A DNA stretch of 64,000 nucleotides. Source: Metopolophium dirhodum. Lineage: Eukaryota; Arthropoda; Insecta; Hemiptera; Aphididae. Positions 39,101-52,092 of this stretch are shown one piece after another (within the stretch, counting starts at the first letter, position 1; each line of letters starts with the position of its first letter). The notes beneath the pieces were generated by a model. That model was not told where the DNA came from. It searched no databases and was given only the letters and a program-made list of their open reading frames with translations. The DNA is taken from positions 34,913,558 to 34,977,557 of the forward strand of contig NC_083566.1 of the NCBI RefSeq assembly GCF_019925205.1, given 5' to 3'. The position numbers and the translations under genes are program-made.

Positions 39101-42100
39101 ATGACATAATATATAGGATTCAGCAGTGAAACCTACGGTGGTATATTTTTAATTATAGGCTTACATTTTCAAACAGCATTTCCATAATTTGATTTTCTAA
39201 GTTGTCACACCTGTGCGGTATGCCATATTTTGTAATACGGCGTTTCAGTAATAATTATTTATTATTTTTATTATTTGCCAATAATGATTAGTCGGAGACA
39301 ATTAATGATCAAAACAGTGTAGAAAGATACGTTAACGAACTTAAAATGTCTGGAACTTACGAGTCAATGCATTCGTCGTTGTTCGGCGAAATCCAATTGT
39401 ATATTCGAGACAACCACGGAGGTCCATTGATAGGTGAAACGACTCAGGTAAATATTCAATATAAGTTCGTGTCTCGTAAGCAGTCGTTAATAATGGATTT
39501 TCATCAAATGTAAATCTAAAATCCTAAAAATGCACAAATTACACTACAGCTCTTTTTTTTTTTTTGTAAAAATCTCGTTTTACTTTTTTTTTTGTAAAAT
39601 GTAATTTAACCAGGATGATGGTTGTACAGTATACACACAATATAACATACCGTTTACGTCTATCTTAAGCCGTTACGATACGTTGGCGTCCGTGAATAAA
39701 ATTCTAAAAATATACAGACAATATAATATACGCAAGCAGTAGGTATTATACACGCGTGTTATTAAATATCTTTGTTGTAGAGTTTAGTAAATCGTATTTT
39801 CGCGGATCTGGTGGACAAAATGAAGAAAGCAGTGGAATCGTTCGAGTTTCCGCAATCTGACGGTGTTGATAACTTATTACAATTTGATCGTGTGATCGTT
39901 TACGCCAGAGAAGCGGACGAGATGGAACAGGCGGAACGTGCCAAAATATTTTACTTTGACGTAAGAGCATCTCAGATGAAAAAAAAATTAGGATAACGAC
40001 GCGTTTTAACGTCCCCGTCCATTTCAGTTAAACTCTACAGCTGGTGCAAGGTGTAACCCGAACTACTGGTTATTATACGCTAGTTTATGCTCAAGGCGAC
40101 TAGATTTCGATACGGCTTTGGAGTATGTCAAAGAAGTGTTACTAGTCGACAGTGGCAACCGAATCGGGCGAGTTTAACAGGGCTATAAACTAGTATAGTT
40201 ACTGTCACCGTAAAAAAAAACACTCGTTCATAATATAACAAAAAATTAAAAAAAAAAAAAACGAAATCGACTGACAAAAATCTAGCACATAATTTTTATA
40301 ATCGTCACTTTCAAAAAAAAAAAAAAAATACGTTGATATTTATTCCGTCCGTATTTTGTATCGCACTAATGAAAAATATTCGAATTTTTTCGTCGTATAT
40401 ACGAAATAAAACAACCGACTTTCTTCGTAACAAATTTATTTACCATAGGTAGGTACAGATATATAATTTTTTTTCCATTCGATCAGTGCGTACTCTGTAT
40501 GTACGTGCGTAAATGAGTTAATAATTCCGAGATGCAAATTCACTGAAACCAATATAAGCTCTGGTTGCGTTAATTCCAATTCCTTATTATTATTTACTCA
40601 GCAATAACTTTCAAATCACATTGCAATTCATTCATGCGGTTGCCCTAAAAATGTCAATACTTATTAAAAACGGTTGATACTATCAGTAATATTACGTAGG
40701 TGTACATAAAAATCGACAATTTTACAATGTTCAATATTATTATAGCGCCGTTATAATAACAATATATTATGCCATTTTATATTGATAACATTTTCATTTG
40801 AATTTCAACTGTTGATACAATTATTGAAATAATTGTTTGATTTATACCTACTTCCGTCATACGTGTTTACGTAACTGCTGGTATTTAATATATATTTTCG
40901 ATATAAATTCGTTTAAAAATATTTCAAAATTCATGATTTTAATTTTTATTCTGTTTTTTCAAATCAATTACAATTACTCAAAATAAAAAAAAAAGATTAT
41001 AAGGGTTGAATTGATTTATAATTATCTGATTATTCAGATTATTTTTGTATGCCGCAATACAGTTGACCATTCACGAGGACAACAACAATGGCGAAATCAT
41101 GTTGAAATCTTTGATAATGAGTCACGGAGACTTCAGCGAAGTGTACGCCTTGCTCAGTGTTCACTATTCAATACTGAACATGTATGAATCTAGCTACATC
41201 ATGCTGCAAAGGGGTAATTATAGTATAGTTAATGTATTCTATGTATATTACGGTTGATGAATTGGAAGGAGAAGTAAGATTTATTTTTTATATTCATACG
41301 AATAAAATTTTGTGTGGCAATTATTATAAGTATATTTATTTAGAAAATATTATATTTTTCCTTTTAATATACAATTTAACATCACTAATAGTTTAATTTA
41401 TTTAAAAATATATGTTAACGATCATCTTATAAGTAAATTTGTGTTTTATACTTAGATTTTATTATGTTCTTAAATCTTAGAACAATAAAAAATTTATAAA
41501 ATTAAAAATTACCGGTCTATTGTACTCAACATATCTGATCTAAATTACCACTTATAATATAATAACATATATTTAAAAATTATACATATCATTTATTTGT
41601 AAATAGACTGCACAATATAAATATACCTATTATGTATTTATTTTAATAAATAACAGAAAAATAAGCCAATAGTAATTAGTATAGGTATAGTTAAATTAAT
41701 TAATTTAAATATTGATTATTCACTAAGCACTTATAAATGATAAGTATTTTCAGAAAAAAAAATAACCTTAGAAAACAAATAAAAAGCTACCAGCTGCCGC
41801 TTGCAGGTATCTAAGAAATGTAGACAAACCATATCCTTACCCCCACAGAATAGTGTTATAAAATCATGAACATCTTCAACATATCTTCAATTTAAATAAT
41901 TTGTGTATCTATAAAAAAAAAAAATGATTAAAAAAATATATAGTATATTTTAAATTAATGGTACGAAATCCTAATAAACATGTTTACATCATGCATAATA
42001 CATATACGAGTATTATATAATGTATATATACCAACTAATTAATATAATATAATATATATATATATACATAATATTCCATCTTTCCAATTCCTATTACATT

Positions 42101-45100
42101 TACATAAATTGAGTCTAAAAAATATTTAAGTGATTTCTAGTTTATTAATTATTACTTTCTTTAAACATCTTGTAATAATAAGTAATAACACTAAATTGCT
42201 CTAAAATGTTCATTTTTTCAAACACCCTAATTATTTATGTATTGATTATTTACTTTTTTCAGCTGAAAGGTGTGTTGAAGAAGACAAATTTGGAAATGAT
42301 ATTCTTATACTCAAAAATCTAATGAGTTGGACACCAATAAGTCATGACAACAACCCTTTAATTAAATGTGTAATTTTACTATTAAAATTCGAATTAGTAA
42401 AAGTCAGTTAAAATACAGTATATCAATGAATATAATAGAATTTACATAGAATTATTCTAAATCATTATATTTTTAAGTTGGCGACACATTGTTTAAAATT
42501 AGTGAAAAATCAAAATGAACAGTATCATTATTACATGGCATTGTGTGAGTACAAGATGGGAAATCATTTAGCAAGTTTAGAACATTTGAAATGTGATAAA
42601 TTGATAGAAAAATATGTAAGTAATTAGTAGGTATATTCTAATATTTACTATATTTTTCATAGTATCATATTATTATACCAAGTTACTATTTTATACTATA
42701 TAAATTATGATTAGGTGAAAAAAAAACAAAAACAAGAACTCGTTAGGCAGTATGAATAATGATTTACTTACGTTTTAATTTTTATCTTCTTTAAAAATGT
42801 GTGACACCACTGTGTAGAATAACTTTTCGGAGCTGCAAATTTTAATTATTATAATACTTCTATAGTTATCAAAACTTTACTTTAAAATAAAAAAAAAACT
42901 AATACAAACATCAAACATTTTAAATACTATAATTTTATATCACTATTAAAAGGTATCTATTTAAACATATCGTATAATATAAACCCACATATTATACTAA
43001 ATCAAAATAAGAGAACATCAAAATTACTACAAATAAACACACTACAATAAATCATGAACGTAAAAACATATAGGTGTATAATTAATTTTAATAAATCAAA
43101 TCACGCTTGCGTATAGCAGTCGTTTGGTTATAATATATTATTTTAATATTGAACTTCTTGGAATCTTTTTTTTTTTTTTACAGAAGAAAGTTACTGACGC
43201 ATTAAAATTTCTTAACGATATAGAGTTAAACGAACAGCTCGATATTTTTGAAAATGACTTGCTACACATAATATATTCCAAATCCCCTTGTGAAGAATTA
43301 CATTTGGTCTACTTAAAAGCAGCTATGCATTGCTATAAAAATAAATGTTATATCAAAGGAGCGGAAATTTGTCAAATCGCTTGCACTGTATTACGCACGC
43401 CAATGATAATGATATTGTTAGCCAAATGTTTGATACAGGTAATTTTTTAGTTTAATTTAATAAATAAGAATATTTGTATTTTCACAAAAGGACACGTATG
43501 ACCATTGATCTTACATTAGTTTTATTATACCAAAAACCTCATAGAAAAGTGTCGAAAAATTCATATAAATAAAAACCTGTAAATCTGTATTAAATTATTA
43601 ATTAGACGCATTTACATACGACGTCGTATACGTTAAATTTTAAATTTAACATTCAATACATATTATTCTCACTTAGCAGCTTAGCATAATTTCTGAAGAA
43701 ATCGTGAAATTTAATATATGTAAGTGTATAGGTATATACATACAGTAAAAAAATGTCTAATGAATTAATTTTGAGTCTGCATGCAGACGTTTCTTAACAA
43801 TCTAGTCTGAGTATGCACTACATTTTTATCATTACATTTTTATAAGTTAAATATTAAAAAATGATATTAACAATAGGTTATTAGTTATTAGGTCATCTAA
43901 TGTTTCAATTTATAATCTGTGCGAAAGAACAATAGACTATTACGATAACGAATTGTAATATTTAATTACTCGTTACTTCCTGTGCGAGATTTAATATTAC
44001 TAGTGTGAAAACATAATTATTTAGTTTTATATTGACAGTAAAACGCATATGGAACCTATAAAATGTATATAATATATATATATATATATAAATCATTTCA
44101 ATTATTGTATAATATTTTTTAAGTATCTACAATACATACATTAAGCTCATAAGTACCTATCGTCCAACAATATTTAACTGTATACAAAACGTTCATATTA
44201 TATTGTTATAATATCAGAAAATGCATTTTTAACGTTCGCGCATTGCCCATCCAAGCGCTGGTACTTTTTCCCCCCTAAAATTGTCACACGTCGTTTGAGC
44301 TTGGTCGTTTGGTATTAAATCTTATTCTTATCAACTAAAAATTATTAATTTTTAATTTCTTCCCATTGCAGTAATTTATATTCAGTATATTATCATTCAG
44401 GTTTATGTTAATTTTCACTTTTAAATATAATATAATACATTGTTCGTTATTATTTGTTCTTAAAGTTACAGTGCATACAGTGTTCACTGAACATCGTCAC
44501 GTTTTTTTGTCCAGATTTAAGAGTTTTAATTAACTGACACTTGTACCCATCATCTATCAAAACACTTTTTCATGTTGTTGCTAGTATGATAGGAAACGTT
44601 TGGGGGCCAGGGAGGGGGAGTCGATACAGTTAAGGCAGAATTAGTCATAACTAATAAGAAACAACTTAGTATATTCATGTGAAGAGTTCTCTGATACGAT
44701 TAAAAACGAACAATAATATTATTTACTAACCATAGCAAAAACTAGTTCGAAGTATACCTTTAAAAATAATTTTATTAATTATTAATTGTTGATTATTGTA
44801 TTGTATCTTGTAATATTATGAATTATTATTATAATAATTAATATGCAGGTAAAGCATATTTTCGGCCAAAATATTTATCTTAATTATATTTAAAAATAAT
44901 GTGTAATCGGTACCTATTACAATATTTTAATATACTAAATACAAATTAATCAATGCAAAAATGATGATTATTTTTGCCTTTAGGCTGGTATTTCTGAAGA
45001 GCAAAGTTGGGAAATAAGTTGTTGCTAATTATTACGTTTTGAATTTCCATATGATTTAGTTGTAACGACGGTTGACATTTGTAAACTAAACGCGTATTGG

Positions 45101-48100
45101 TGCTCAACGAAATTTATATACCTATGTGTGCCTACATCATAAATATAATACAGAAACGATAAACGTACTGCAGGAAATTAAATTCCATAAATAATATAAA
45201 CTAATAATTCAAACATTATAATATAATCACCCTTGTTTGGGCTGTAGGATAAAAAAAACTATAGGTTAGGTTACCTGCCTGAATATACCGTGCTCGCACG
45301 ACCTACGATTTTATCAAAAGAAACTCTAACGTTCGACTATCTGCTCAACAAATTAAACATAATTTTTAAGTACCTATCTATAGTCTATACAGTATTATTG
45401 GTAGAGGTGAACGTTCCTAGCGCTATGAAACGTTTTAAAAGTGTCGTACCTACCGGCTACTATTAAGCTGCATGAGATAGCTGCTATACAGAGAGTAGAG
45501 ACTATAATAGGTGTAGTAATTATTAATAATTACTGTTGTACAACTGTTTTTGGAACATTGAATATTTTCACGTTGCAGTCCAAGTTTAAAATTCTAGAAA
45601 AATATCTGAGAGCAGTGGTCTCCCAATAATAGGAATAACGCGGTCCTGGTGTAGGTATACAATAATATGTATTCTTATTGCGGCGTGTAACGCGATCTAA
45701 CCCTTTGGTAGATAATCTAATGACGTGCCTATATATTATATTATATACTTCATCGACGTCGAGCAGTAACTTTTCGTCATAATATACGCGGGGAGTTATA
45801 TATAATATTATAGTGTTGTTATTATGTGTTTTATTTTCACTTTGGCGCGTTTCATTATCATATTATGCTTTATTACATACATATATCGTATAACGGCTAA
45901 TGCACTCCTACAAAACCATCGGCATGGTCGCTGTATAATATGCAGTACATTACATCTACCTGCCGCGTGTAGGTATTAATTTCACGTTACATTACGATGA
46001 TATTATACTGTATAGTTTCCGGATTTTCTAGAAAAACGATAAGCTGTAGCAGTGCAGTATAAGTTTTGTTGAAACAAGTTTTCACGTTCACCCGATATTA
46101 CTACACGCCGCCTCCGCCGCAGAACGCGTCTAAATGTCCCCCTCGTCGGAATATATATATATACATCGATGTATGGGAGAGTGTGCGTGTTTTTTTGTTT
46201 GCGGATATACACTTAGTCAAGTCGTATATATAGATACGCTGCTGTTGTACGGAAGATATCATTGATTGCGTTTCCTATACGGACGTAATTCAAGTATATA
46301 TTATTATTATTATACGCGTATACTGGCCGCGCCGCCTTATATGTGTGTCGTGTGTGTGTGTGTCTCTCCATAATCTTCGGCCATCGATAAAAGGTCAACT
46401 ACATAACGCACCCCATTGTTATTTATTATTTTATATATTATCTATATATATATATATATACACACGCTGCCGTCGATTCCAAAATACGAGTCTAATTCGT
46501 TTTCCATCCCCGCGTTATTGATAAAAATCAACGACCGTGGACACAAAACACTATATATACTGACAGCGCACAACAGCATATACATGTACATTGTATATAA
46601 TATATGTTTACGTATAAAATGTATTCAACCGCGGACGATATAGACTGAATATAAAATACTTATATACACCATTTATAAGAGGGTGCCTTACTATATATAA
46701 ATTATGATGCAGACTGTCATCAGACTCGGAGTTCAACAAAACATTTCGACGGCCGATAAATTTGAACGCAAACGCTATTAAATAAAATTTTCATTTTTTT
46801 TGCTTACGCATACTGCAGAAAATGTTCATTTTATTTATACGGTTGAATTGCAGTTGTACGCGCCATAATATAATATACCTATTGTATAATAAATTATAAT
46901 ACACCTATATGTCTATGTTGTGTGAACAAAGTGTGTCAAATTGAACACAATTCAAATCATCATCCAATAATATAAACCATCGTGCATTGATGTCACATTG
47001 GCTAATGGGCAATGGCTGCAGATATCGGCATAGGGTAACCCCCTTAAATAATTATCCCACCAGCAAAACAATGTTATTCTGCAGTCATTACAGCATTATA
47101 TTTGAAAAAGAATTATATTTTTGTTGTTATTTTTTTTTTAAGTTACCCATTTACTTTTTCGAATGACATTAATATTATACATCATACATTATTAATTTCA
47201 TATTCCAAAGAAGAATATTTTTCTGATAGATACATAATATAAGTACTCGAATTTTGAACCAGAAGTTATAGTTACATAGGAATAGCTAACAATAATTTTT
47301 AAAGTTTGAATTAACGGAGTCTAAATAGTGCAGCCAGTGGAAGAAATGGGAATCAATATTTGTTCTGTTGTAGGTACCTACCCGGCTACCCCTACGGCCT
47401 ACGCCCTATACATACTATTATATAGTAGCACTCAACCACAATCGTCTAAGCTATAAATCCTTAGATTTAAGGAGGCTGGATCGTGACATGTTGTAGAGGA
47501 GTAATATATTTAGGCATTTCATATCATAGCATTTATATTTGAGCTGTGTGTAAATGAATGTTAGTGTGTGTTTGATTCGTAAAATCCGTTATCCAGTACC
47601 GGGCACCGACGGCTCACCGCCCGCATATAAATTTTTGCACGCATAGGTGCATATTATGTCAACGATACAAATATTAATGTATTATCAAATATACCATGCT
47701 GTTTTAAATGACAAAAAGTTACACAGGATTGAGGGACTTGGATTCGATGGATTTTGATTTTGAAAATGGGTGTTAATTAGTAGTGTTGCTGGTTAGGGAA
47801 TGGCCGAGGGGATTTTATTTATTCAAATTCTTCGATATAATATCGATAATTTAAAAAACAAGAATTTTGGTATATTATATATTTAAGTACACCATTCATT
47901 TTTGTAATAATGATAAATTTCGACGACCATGATTTGGTAGGGTTGTTGAAGATTTTCAATAAGTTTTCAAAATTAAAGTCCGTCAAATCCAAGTCCCACA
48001 GGCCACAGTATTGTCTAACTTTTGGCATGTTTTACGTAATTATTTATATACCAGCCCCCTTAACAACTAATTGTTCAACATTTGATTTGTATAACCAGGA

Positions 48101-51100
48101 GAATATTTTGCTTCAGAATATAAAATAAAAATGAATGGGTCATACATTTTTTAAAAAAAATTATATAAAAAAAAAACTTTTTTTAAATGTTGTTTCGAAT
48201 AATATATTATGTAAAAAAAATTTTGAAAAACATTATTAATGCTTTTCGTGATAATGAATGTTTATGTTTAAAATAATGACCATTTATTATAGTTATAATA
48301 TCAACTCGTTCAGCCTTGCTGCAGTTTATCTACATGCCGATGACACATATATTACAATATTATAGTAGGTATATATTATATTATACAGTCACATAGATAA
48401 TATTATAATATAATACAGGTAATAATATAATAATGTACAAAAATAAGACAATATAGTTCGTCCTTCAAATTATTTCAATATAGTTCTATTATATATTATA
48501 CATTTATACACAGGCGGTAGTGCACTTGCGCGGTGTGTAGGTATGTACCTTCCATAATAATATGTATATATACCACCTAAGACCAAACGAATCATTTGAT
48601 GATGATTAAAAACACGTTAAATTGTCGTCGGTGAACTGATTTACTACATAGGTATAAATACATTTAATATACAGGTACCTACCTATAGAAACTATACATA
48701 ATATATATATATATATAGTATAGTACCTATATACCAGTGCCGTGGCCCGTAGATGTATATAATATATACCTATAATATACGCACGGCTGGGGGCGATCAC
48801 ATTTATAATTTTATAATTTGTTTATTATAATTATTCGCGTTCAACAATATGATATATATACGGCCGCGACAGTCGTAACTTTATGCATATATATATATAT
48901 ACATAATATTATACATGGTATTATATATCATACTCAATATTCCTATAGATATATAGGTACTGTATATCATATATACCTATACTACATTGTTTTTTTCACT
49001 ATACAACCATATTATTATATTTATGTATATATTTCATTATTATTTATTATTATACCTAATATTTAGATTGGTGAATTGGAAACCGCCGAGAGCGCACTGA
49101 ACGAAGCAAACGTTATGGACATAAAGAACGAGGAAGTATGGGCATACCTGACGGTGGTAAACATCAAAATGGGAAACGCTGACGAAGCGAAAGTGTGTTA
49201 CATGCGAGCACTTGAGGTGATTATGATATTGATATAAGAGTGTGTATCTTAACGTTGGTTTAAGCAACAGGACTTTAATAGTATATTGTTACAATTATTT
49301 AATGATTATTGACATATTTTAAAACTCACAATTGTGAAAAAATAAAGTTAGGTTACCTATACGGCTGGCTATACCTGTTTACTGTAATGCATTAGTGTGT
49401 AGACCACATGTACCTATACTGCAGTCAGTGGCGTGGTGGTTAACGATGTTTACCTAATGCAATTTCTTAGCCCTAGATATTTGTGTGGAAGAATGTATAA
49501 TTAATTATTATAGAATTTTTATATATTACATTATTGATGACGTTCTATAACAAAAGTTCTAAATTAGCGTACAGCTTTAAATTAGGTATATATTATGCAA
49601 TAGAGGGGTCCTGGGGCTGTAATTCTAAACAATTGTAAACTGTTAAAAAAAAAAAAAACATATTATAATATCGACATTTTCTGAAAATTATGACTTTCCC
49701 CCCCCCCCCTTCAAACCATATCACTGGAGCAGCCCCTGGACGGGTCATTGTTAAATACTTTGCTTGGCGTTTGAAATATGCTCGCCACGCCACAGTAGGT
49801 ATATAATATTACAGTTGTAATAATTAATAATTATCGAATGTATTATACTGCATTAATGCATCCATGTATTAAGATAATAGCAATAATAGTATTTGTGATA
49901 CCAACAACCGTCTACCAAGGTATACTGCACATATTGCATATACATTATACCTAAACCTATACCTATACATAAAATAATATATTATGGGATAATCACAATG
50001 GTTGTTTTTTTTTTTAATGCCCTCCCCCCCCCCCCTCATCGGTTTTTTTTAGTGGCAATTTTTCTCACCCATAAAAAAATGTACAACACATGTGATATTG
50101 TAATAGTATCATGTTGAATATCGTAGGTACTCTCAGTAGCAACGAATAACGAAATAATCAAGCTATGTATTTTTATTAATATTTTTCAACTGCCATTGTA
50201 ATAATATATTAGAAGCCTTGTATTAAATTTGCACGCTTTTTGACCCAACAAATAAAATTTTTTTGGTATTTATTAAAAAAAAACTAAAAAATTTTTTTGG
50301 AAATTGAAAATCTCCGTAAACAGCTCAAAACGAGTCATAATATTTACTATATTGACCTCCAAACTAGATTCACTTTCCTATCAGAAAAGATGGGTACAAA
50401 GATAGGTACTGTTGAAGAAAATCTAAACATTTTTAGTTTTTACTGTCCTAAAAGGTGATGGCAGATAAAAAAAAAAACACTTCAATGTAAAACCATTCAT
50501 CGCTCCGCTCAAAATCTAAAATTTGGAAAAAACTGAAACTTTTAAGCAAAACCCTCGAAAAAATCGGGTTTGTTATATTTTGTAGTAAATGAAAAATGAA
50601 TAACCATAGAATAATTTTAATTTTCTACAAATATTTGTTTTAGAATTTTCTATACACAATTGTATAATTTTCAAAATAATATGACTTCTTGACCTATTTA
50701 AAACCATATGACATTTTCGGTAATTTGCTCTATAAATATTGATAAAAAAAATTTCTCTTAGCAAAAATCATGAAAATTAAATACAAGTTTCTCCATAAGT
50801 AGATCATACTGGTACCGAATAATCCAAAAATATAAAAACAATCCTTTTTATAGAGATTTTAAGTTTAATTTGACAAAATTAAATATTTAAAAAATTTTGG
50901 TTATTTTGATGCAATTTAAAAATATTTTTTGGTGGGGATTTGAAGTTTTTACTTATATTATTGTATTTTATATACACAATGAAATTGTTTAAACATTTAG
51001 ATTAATTTTAAGCTATTATCTATTAATAAATGTTCCTAAACAGTTCAAAACAAATCTAAATATTTTTAATGTTATCGTGTATAGAAAATGCAAATTTAAA

Positions 51101-52092
51101 TAACCAGTAAAAATTTCAAGTACATACGTTTCTCAAAAACTGATTTTGCTTAAAAATTCCCATTTTTCCTTAATTTTTCTTTTGTTTTTCACGGTGCTTT
51201 TGAAAACTACTGGGAAATTTTTACTTTTAACCCCCTAAAGTACCAACTAGATTCACTTTCCTATCAGAAAAGTTACTGTTGAAGAAAATCCAAGCACTTA
51301 TACCTAAAAGGATGACAGACACAACAAAAAAATAAAAAAATACACATCATAGTAAAATCAATACATTCATCGCTCGCTCAGAATCTAAAATACACAATTT
51401 TAGACAAAAATTAAATCAACCTACAATAATACTATTTACTTACAGTAAAATAAATTACTTTAATAACAATATTTAAAAAATATTTTATCATGTCTTCGCT
51501 CAGAATCATTTTTCATATGCAATGTTTATCATTGAATTCAAACTGAACACATACATTACAGTGACTTACTCAATTACGAGATACTGTACACCAGAAAAGT
51601 TAGCACTTATTTCCTTTTTTGAATTACAAATATTAATTTTATGTCTTGTGTAGGATGACCCGACTCAAAATAAGAGTATAGAGGTATATTTAAATTAAAT
51701 GGTATACCCTGTTCAATGTTCATAACCTATTGCACAAATTGTTATAACAAAATATCTACCAAAATAATATGATTAATGGTATAACAATTTTTTTTTAAAA
51801 AAACAGAAATTAATTTGTTTACATTCTATTACCTTTTATTGAATTAAGATTTGAATTATTTAACATTTGTTATAAGAAATAACTAAACAAACAACTTATT
51901 AAGATTAGTAAAAAAATCAAATATAAAAAAAAAATTAATTGCAAGGTACATAGTATTATAAGTAATATGCATTTTTGAGTGTGGTCTCATAATAAATTTA
52001 AATTAATATTTTTTTTATAGTGTGGACTACAGACAGAAAAGAAAAATGAATTAAATACATTATTTGGAAAGGACTTTGATACACTTATATAA
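27177..52092 (+). CDS. CFAP70: Cilia- and flagella-associated protein 70 (TTC18-like), ~18 exons
   Basis: Exons, approximate and phase-checked: 27177-27251, 27318-27504, 29707-29823, 31194-31480, 33514-33632, 34065-~34250, 34733-34902, 34966-~35172, 38594-38742, 39318-39447, 39781-39960, 40028-40167, 41038-41213, 42263-42402, 42478-42615, 43184-43438, 49067-49216 and 52021-52092. This gives about 955 aa; vertebrate CFAP70 is about 1,120 aa. The first ~500 residues are a beta-rich region of the kind placed before the TPRs in CFAP70, for example EFHGNLLSVGDVIVTLMDI. From about residue 600 the protein is TPR-like (NPNYWLLYASLCSRRLDF; EEVWAYLTVVNIKMGNADEA). The family is an axonemal protein linked to the outer dynein arm; in an insect that suggests sperm tails or chordotonal cilia. 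The 3' ends of exons 6 and 8 and the starts of exons 9 and 10 are uncertain. Exon 12 appears to end at a GC donor. The family name comes from recalled architecture and could be another ciliary TPR protein. Confidence 0.72.
28707..29019 (-). mobile_element. tRNA-derived SINE with target-site duplications
   Basis: Read on the minus strand, the element starts near 29,007 with a tRNA-like head. It has an A box TGGCCGAGCGG (28,984-28,994) and a B box GGTTCAAAACC (28,940-28,950), 33 bp apart. Between them GGCGTCGGT pairs with ACCGACGCC. The body contains a run of 22 C on this strand (G at 28,858-28,879 on plus) and ends in an A-rich tail at about 28,718-28,737. An identical ATATTATACAT flanks both sides (28,707-28,717 and 29,008-29,018), which is the target-site duplication expected of LINE-driven retroposition. 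It is antisense in CFAP70 intron 2. The tail continues past a 19-bp block shared with the LINE fragment at 35.2 kb. It is not a working tRNA gene, as it has no credible acceptor stem closure. Confidence 0.88.
28858..28879 (+). repeat. Poly-G run of 22 bases
   Basis: An uninterrupted G run inside the SINE body. It is unusually long for this AT-rich sequence and could be a polymorphic or error-prone site in the assembly. Confidence 0.9.
35204..35548 (-). mobile_element. 5'-truncated LINE 3' end with 12-bp duplications
   Basis: On the minus strand this fragment encodes the C-terminus of a retrotransposon protein (YSLTHHLAENLNAGIIN then VLKFLRDTTL and a stop near 35,435). A 3' untranslated region follows, then an A-rich tail at about 35,216-35,233. 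TACTGTTTTATT is repeated exactly at 35,204-35,215 and 35,537-35,548, bracketing an insert of about 321 bp, as in target-primed reverse transcription with 5' truncation. Its last ~20 bp before the tail (35,249-35,267) match the SINE at 28,743-28,761 with one mismatch. It is antisense in the CFAP70 intron after exon 8. The LINE clade was not determined. Confidence 0.85.
36088..38241 (+). mobile_element. Decayed FLYWCH/MULE-type DNA transposon with TIRs
   Basis: CCTAGCGAC occurs at 36,088-36,096 and 38,233-38,241, a 9-bp target-site duplication of the size typical of Mutator-like elements. Just inside, the ends are imperfect inverted repeats sharing CCGAATT and TTCCCG blocks, and an inner CCGAATTGGTTCCCGTTT repeat is inverted at both ends. 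The interior has remnants of a transposase (next entry). The element is about 2.1 kb and sits wholly inside the CFAP70 intron between about 35,173 and 38,593, in the same orientation as the gene. Confidence 0.85.
36544..37921 (+). pseudogene. Broken MULE transposase with FLYWCH-like N-terminus
   Basis: The pieces lie in order on the plus strand. An N-terminal part (36,619-36,930) ends in a THNHKREGDG-like tail typical of FLYWCH zinc fingers and includes in-frame stops. A helical linker follows. Next is 37,116-37,424, with VDGTFKSCPKQFYQLFSIF holding the first catalytic Asp context and VFVDFETAIHSAI the second, then FHLCQS. Last is 37,563-37,921, with NCCESFH as the likely catalytic Glu context. 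Stops and frame changes separate the parts, so no intact transposase remains. This is the MULE superfamily architecture as generally known; the family assignment rests on motif order read by eye. Confidence 0.8.
40168..41037 (+). other. CFAP70: Probable GC-AG intron of CFAP70
   Basis: The TPR-coding exon ending ATC GG is followed by GCGAGT. No GT donor in usable phase occurs before the in-frame TAA at 40,178. The next exon (acceptor TTATTCAG at 41,037) needs exactly two leftover bases, which the GC donor supplies. The joined protein reads smoothly through the junction. Confidence 0.6.
43439..49066 (+). other. 5.6-kb CFAP70 intron
   Basis: Joining 43,438 to 49,067 creates a continuous TPR helix pair (LLAKCLIQ then IGELETAESALNEA). 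The intron is AT-rich with a GC-richer patch at about 46,080-46,400 and several short AT runs (44,073-44,090; 46,438-46,460; 48,885-48,902). No nested gene is supported. A small open segment at 44,984 was considered and rejected. Confidence 0.65.
50160..51610 (-). repeat. Dispersed repeat, copy 2, inverted relative to copy 1
   Basis: The reverse complement of about 50,190-50,345 aligns with about 16,360-16,515 (shared GAGCTGTTTACGGA, TTTATTTGTTGGGT and CAAGGCTTCT). The block with ACTAGATTCACTTTCCTATCAGAAAAG occurs twice within this copy (about 50,362 and 51,246). Each occurrence is followed by a TCATCGCTC...CTCA(A/G)AATCTAAAAT edge (about 50,497 and 51,366), so an internal unit is tandemly duplicated at about 880-bp spacing. 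The CGCTCAGAATCATTTTT edge and following ~100 bp at 51,497-51,600 match 16,764-16,870 in direct orientation. It lies in the last CFAP70 intron. Boundaries are approximate and the family is unknown. Confidence 0.72.

Noticed and set aside
44984..45028. Possible CFAP70 exon after acceptor TTTAG, encoding AGISEEQSWEI
   Set aside because: It hits a stop within 15 codons and has no in-phase donor. Joining exon 43,184-43,438 directly to 49,067 gives a seamless TPR, so this is a chance acceptor.
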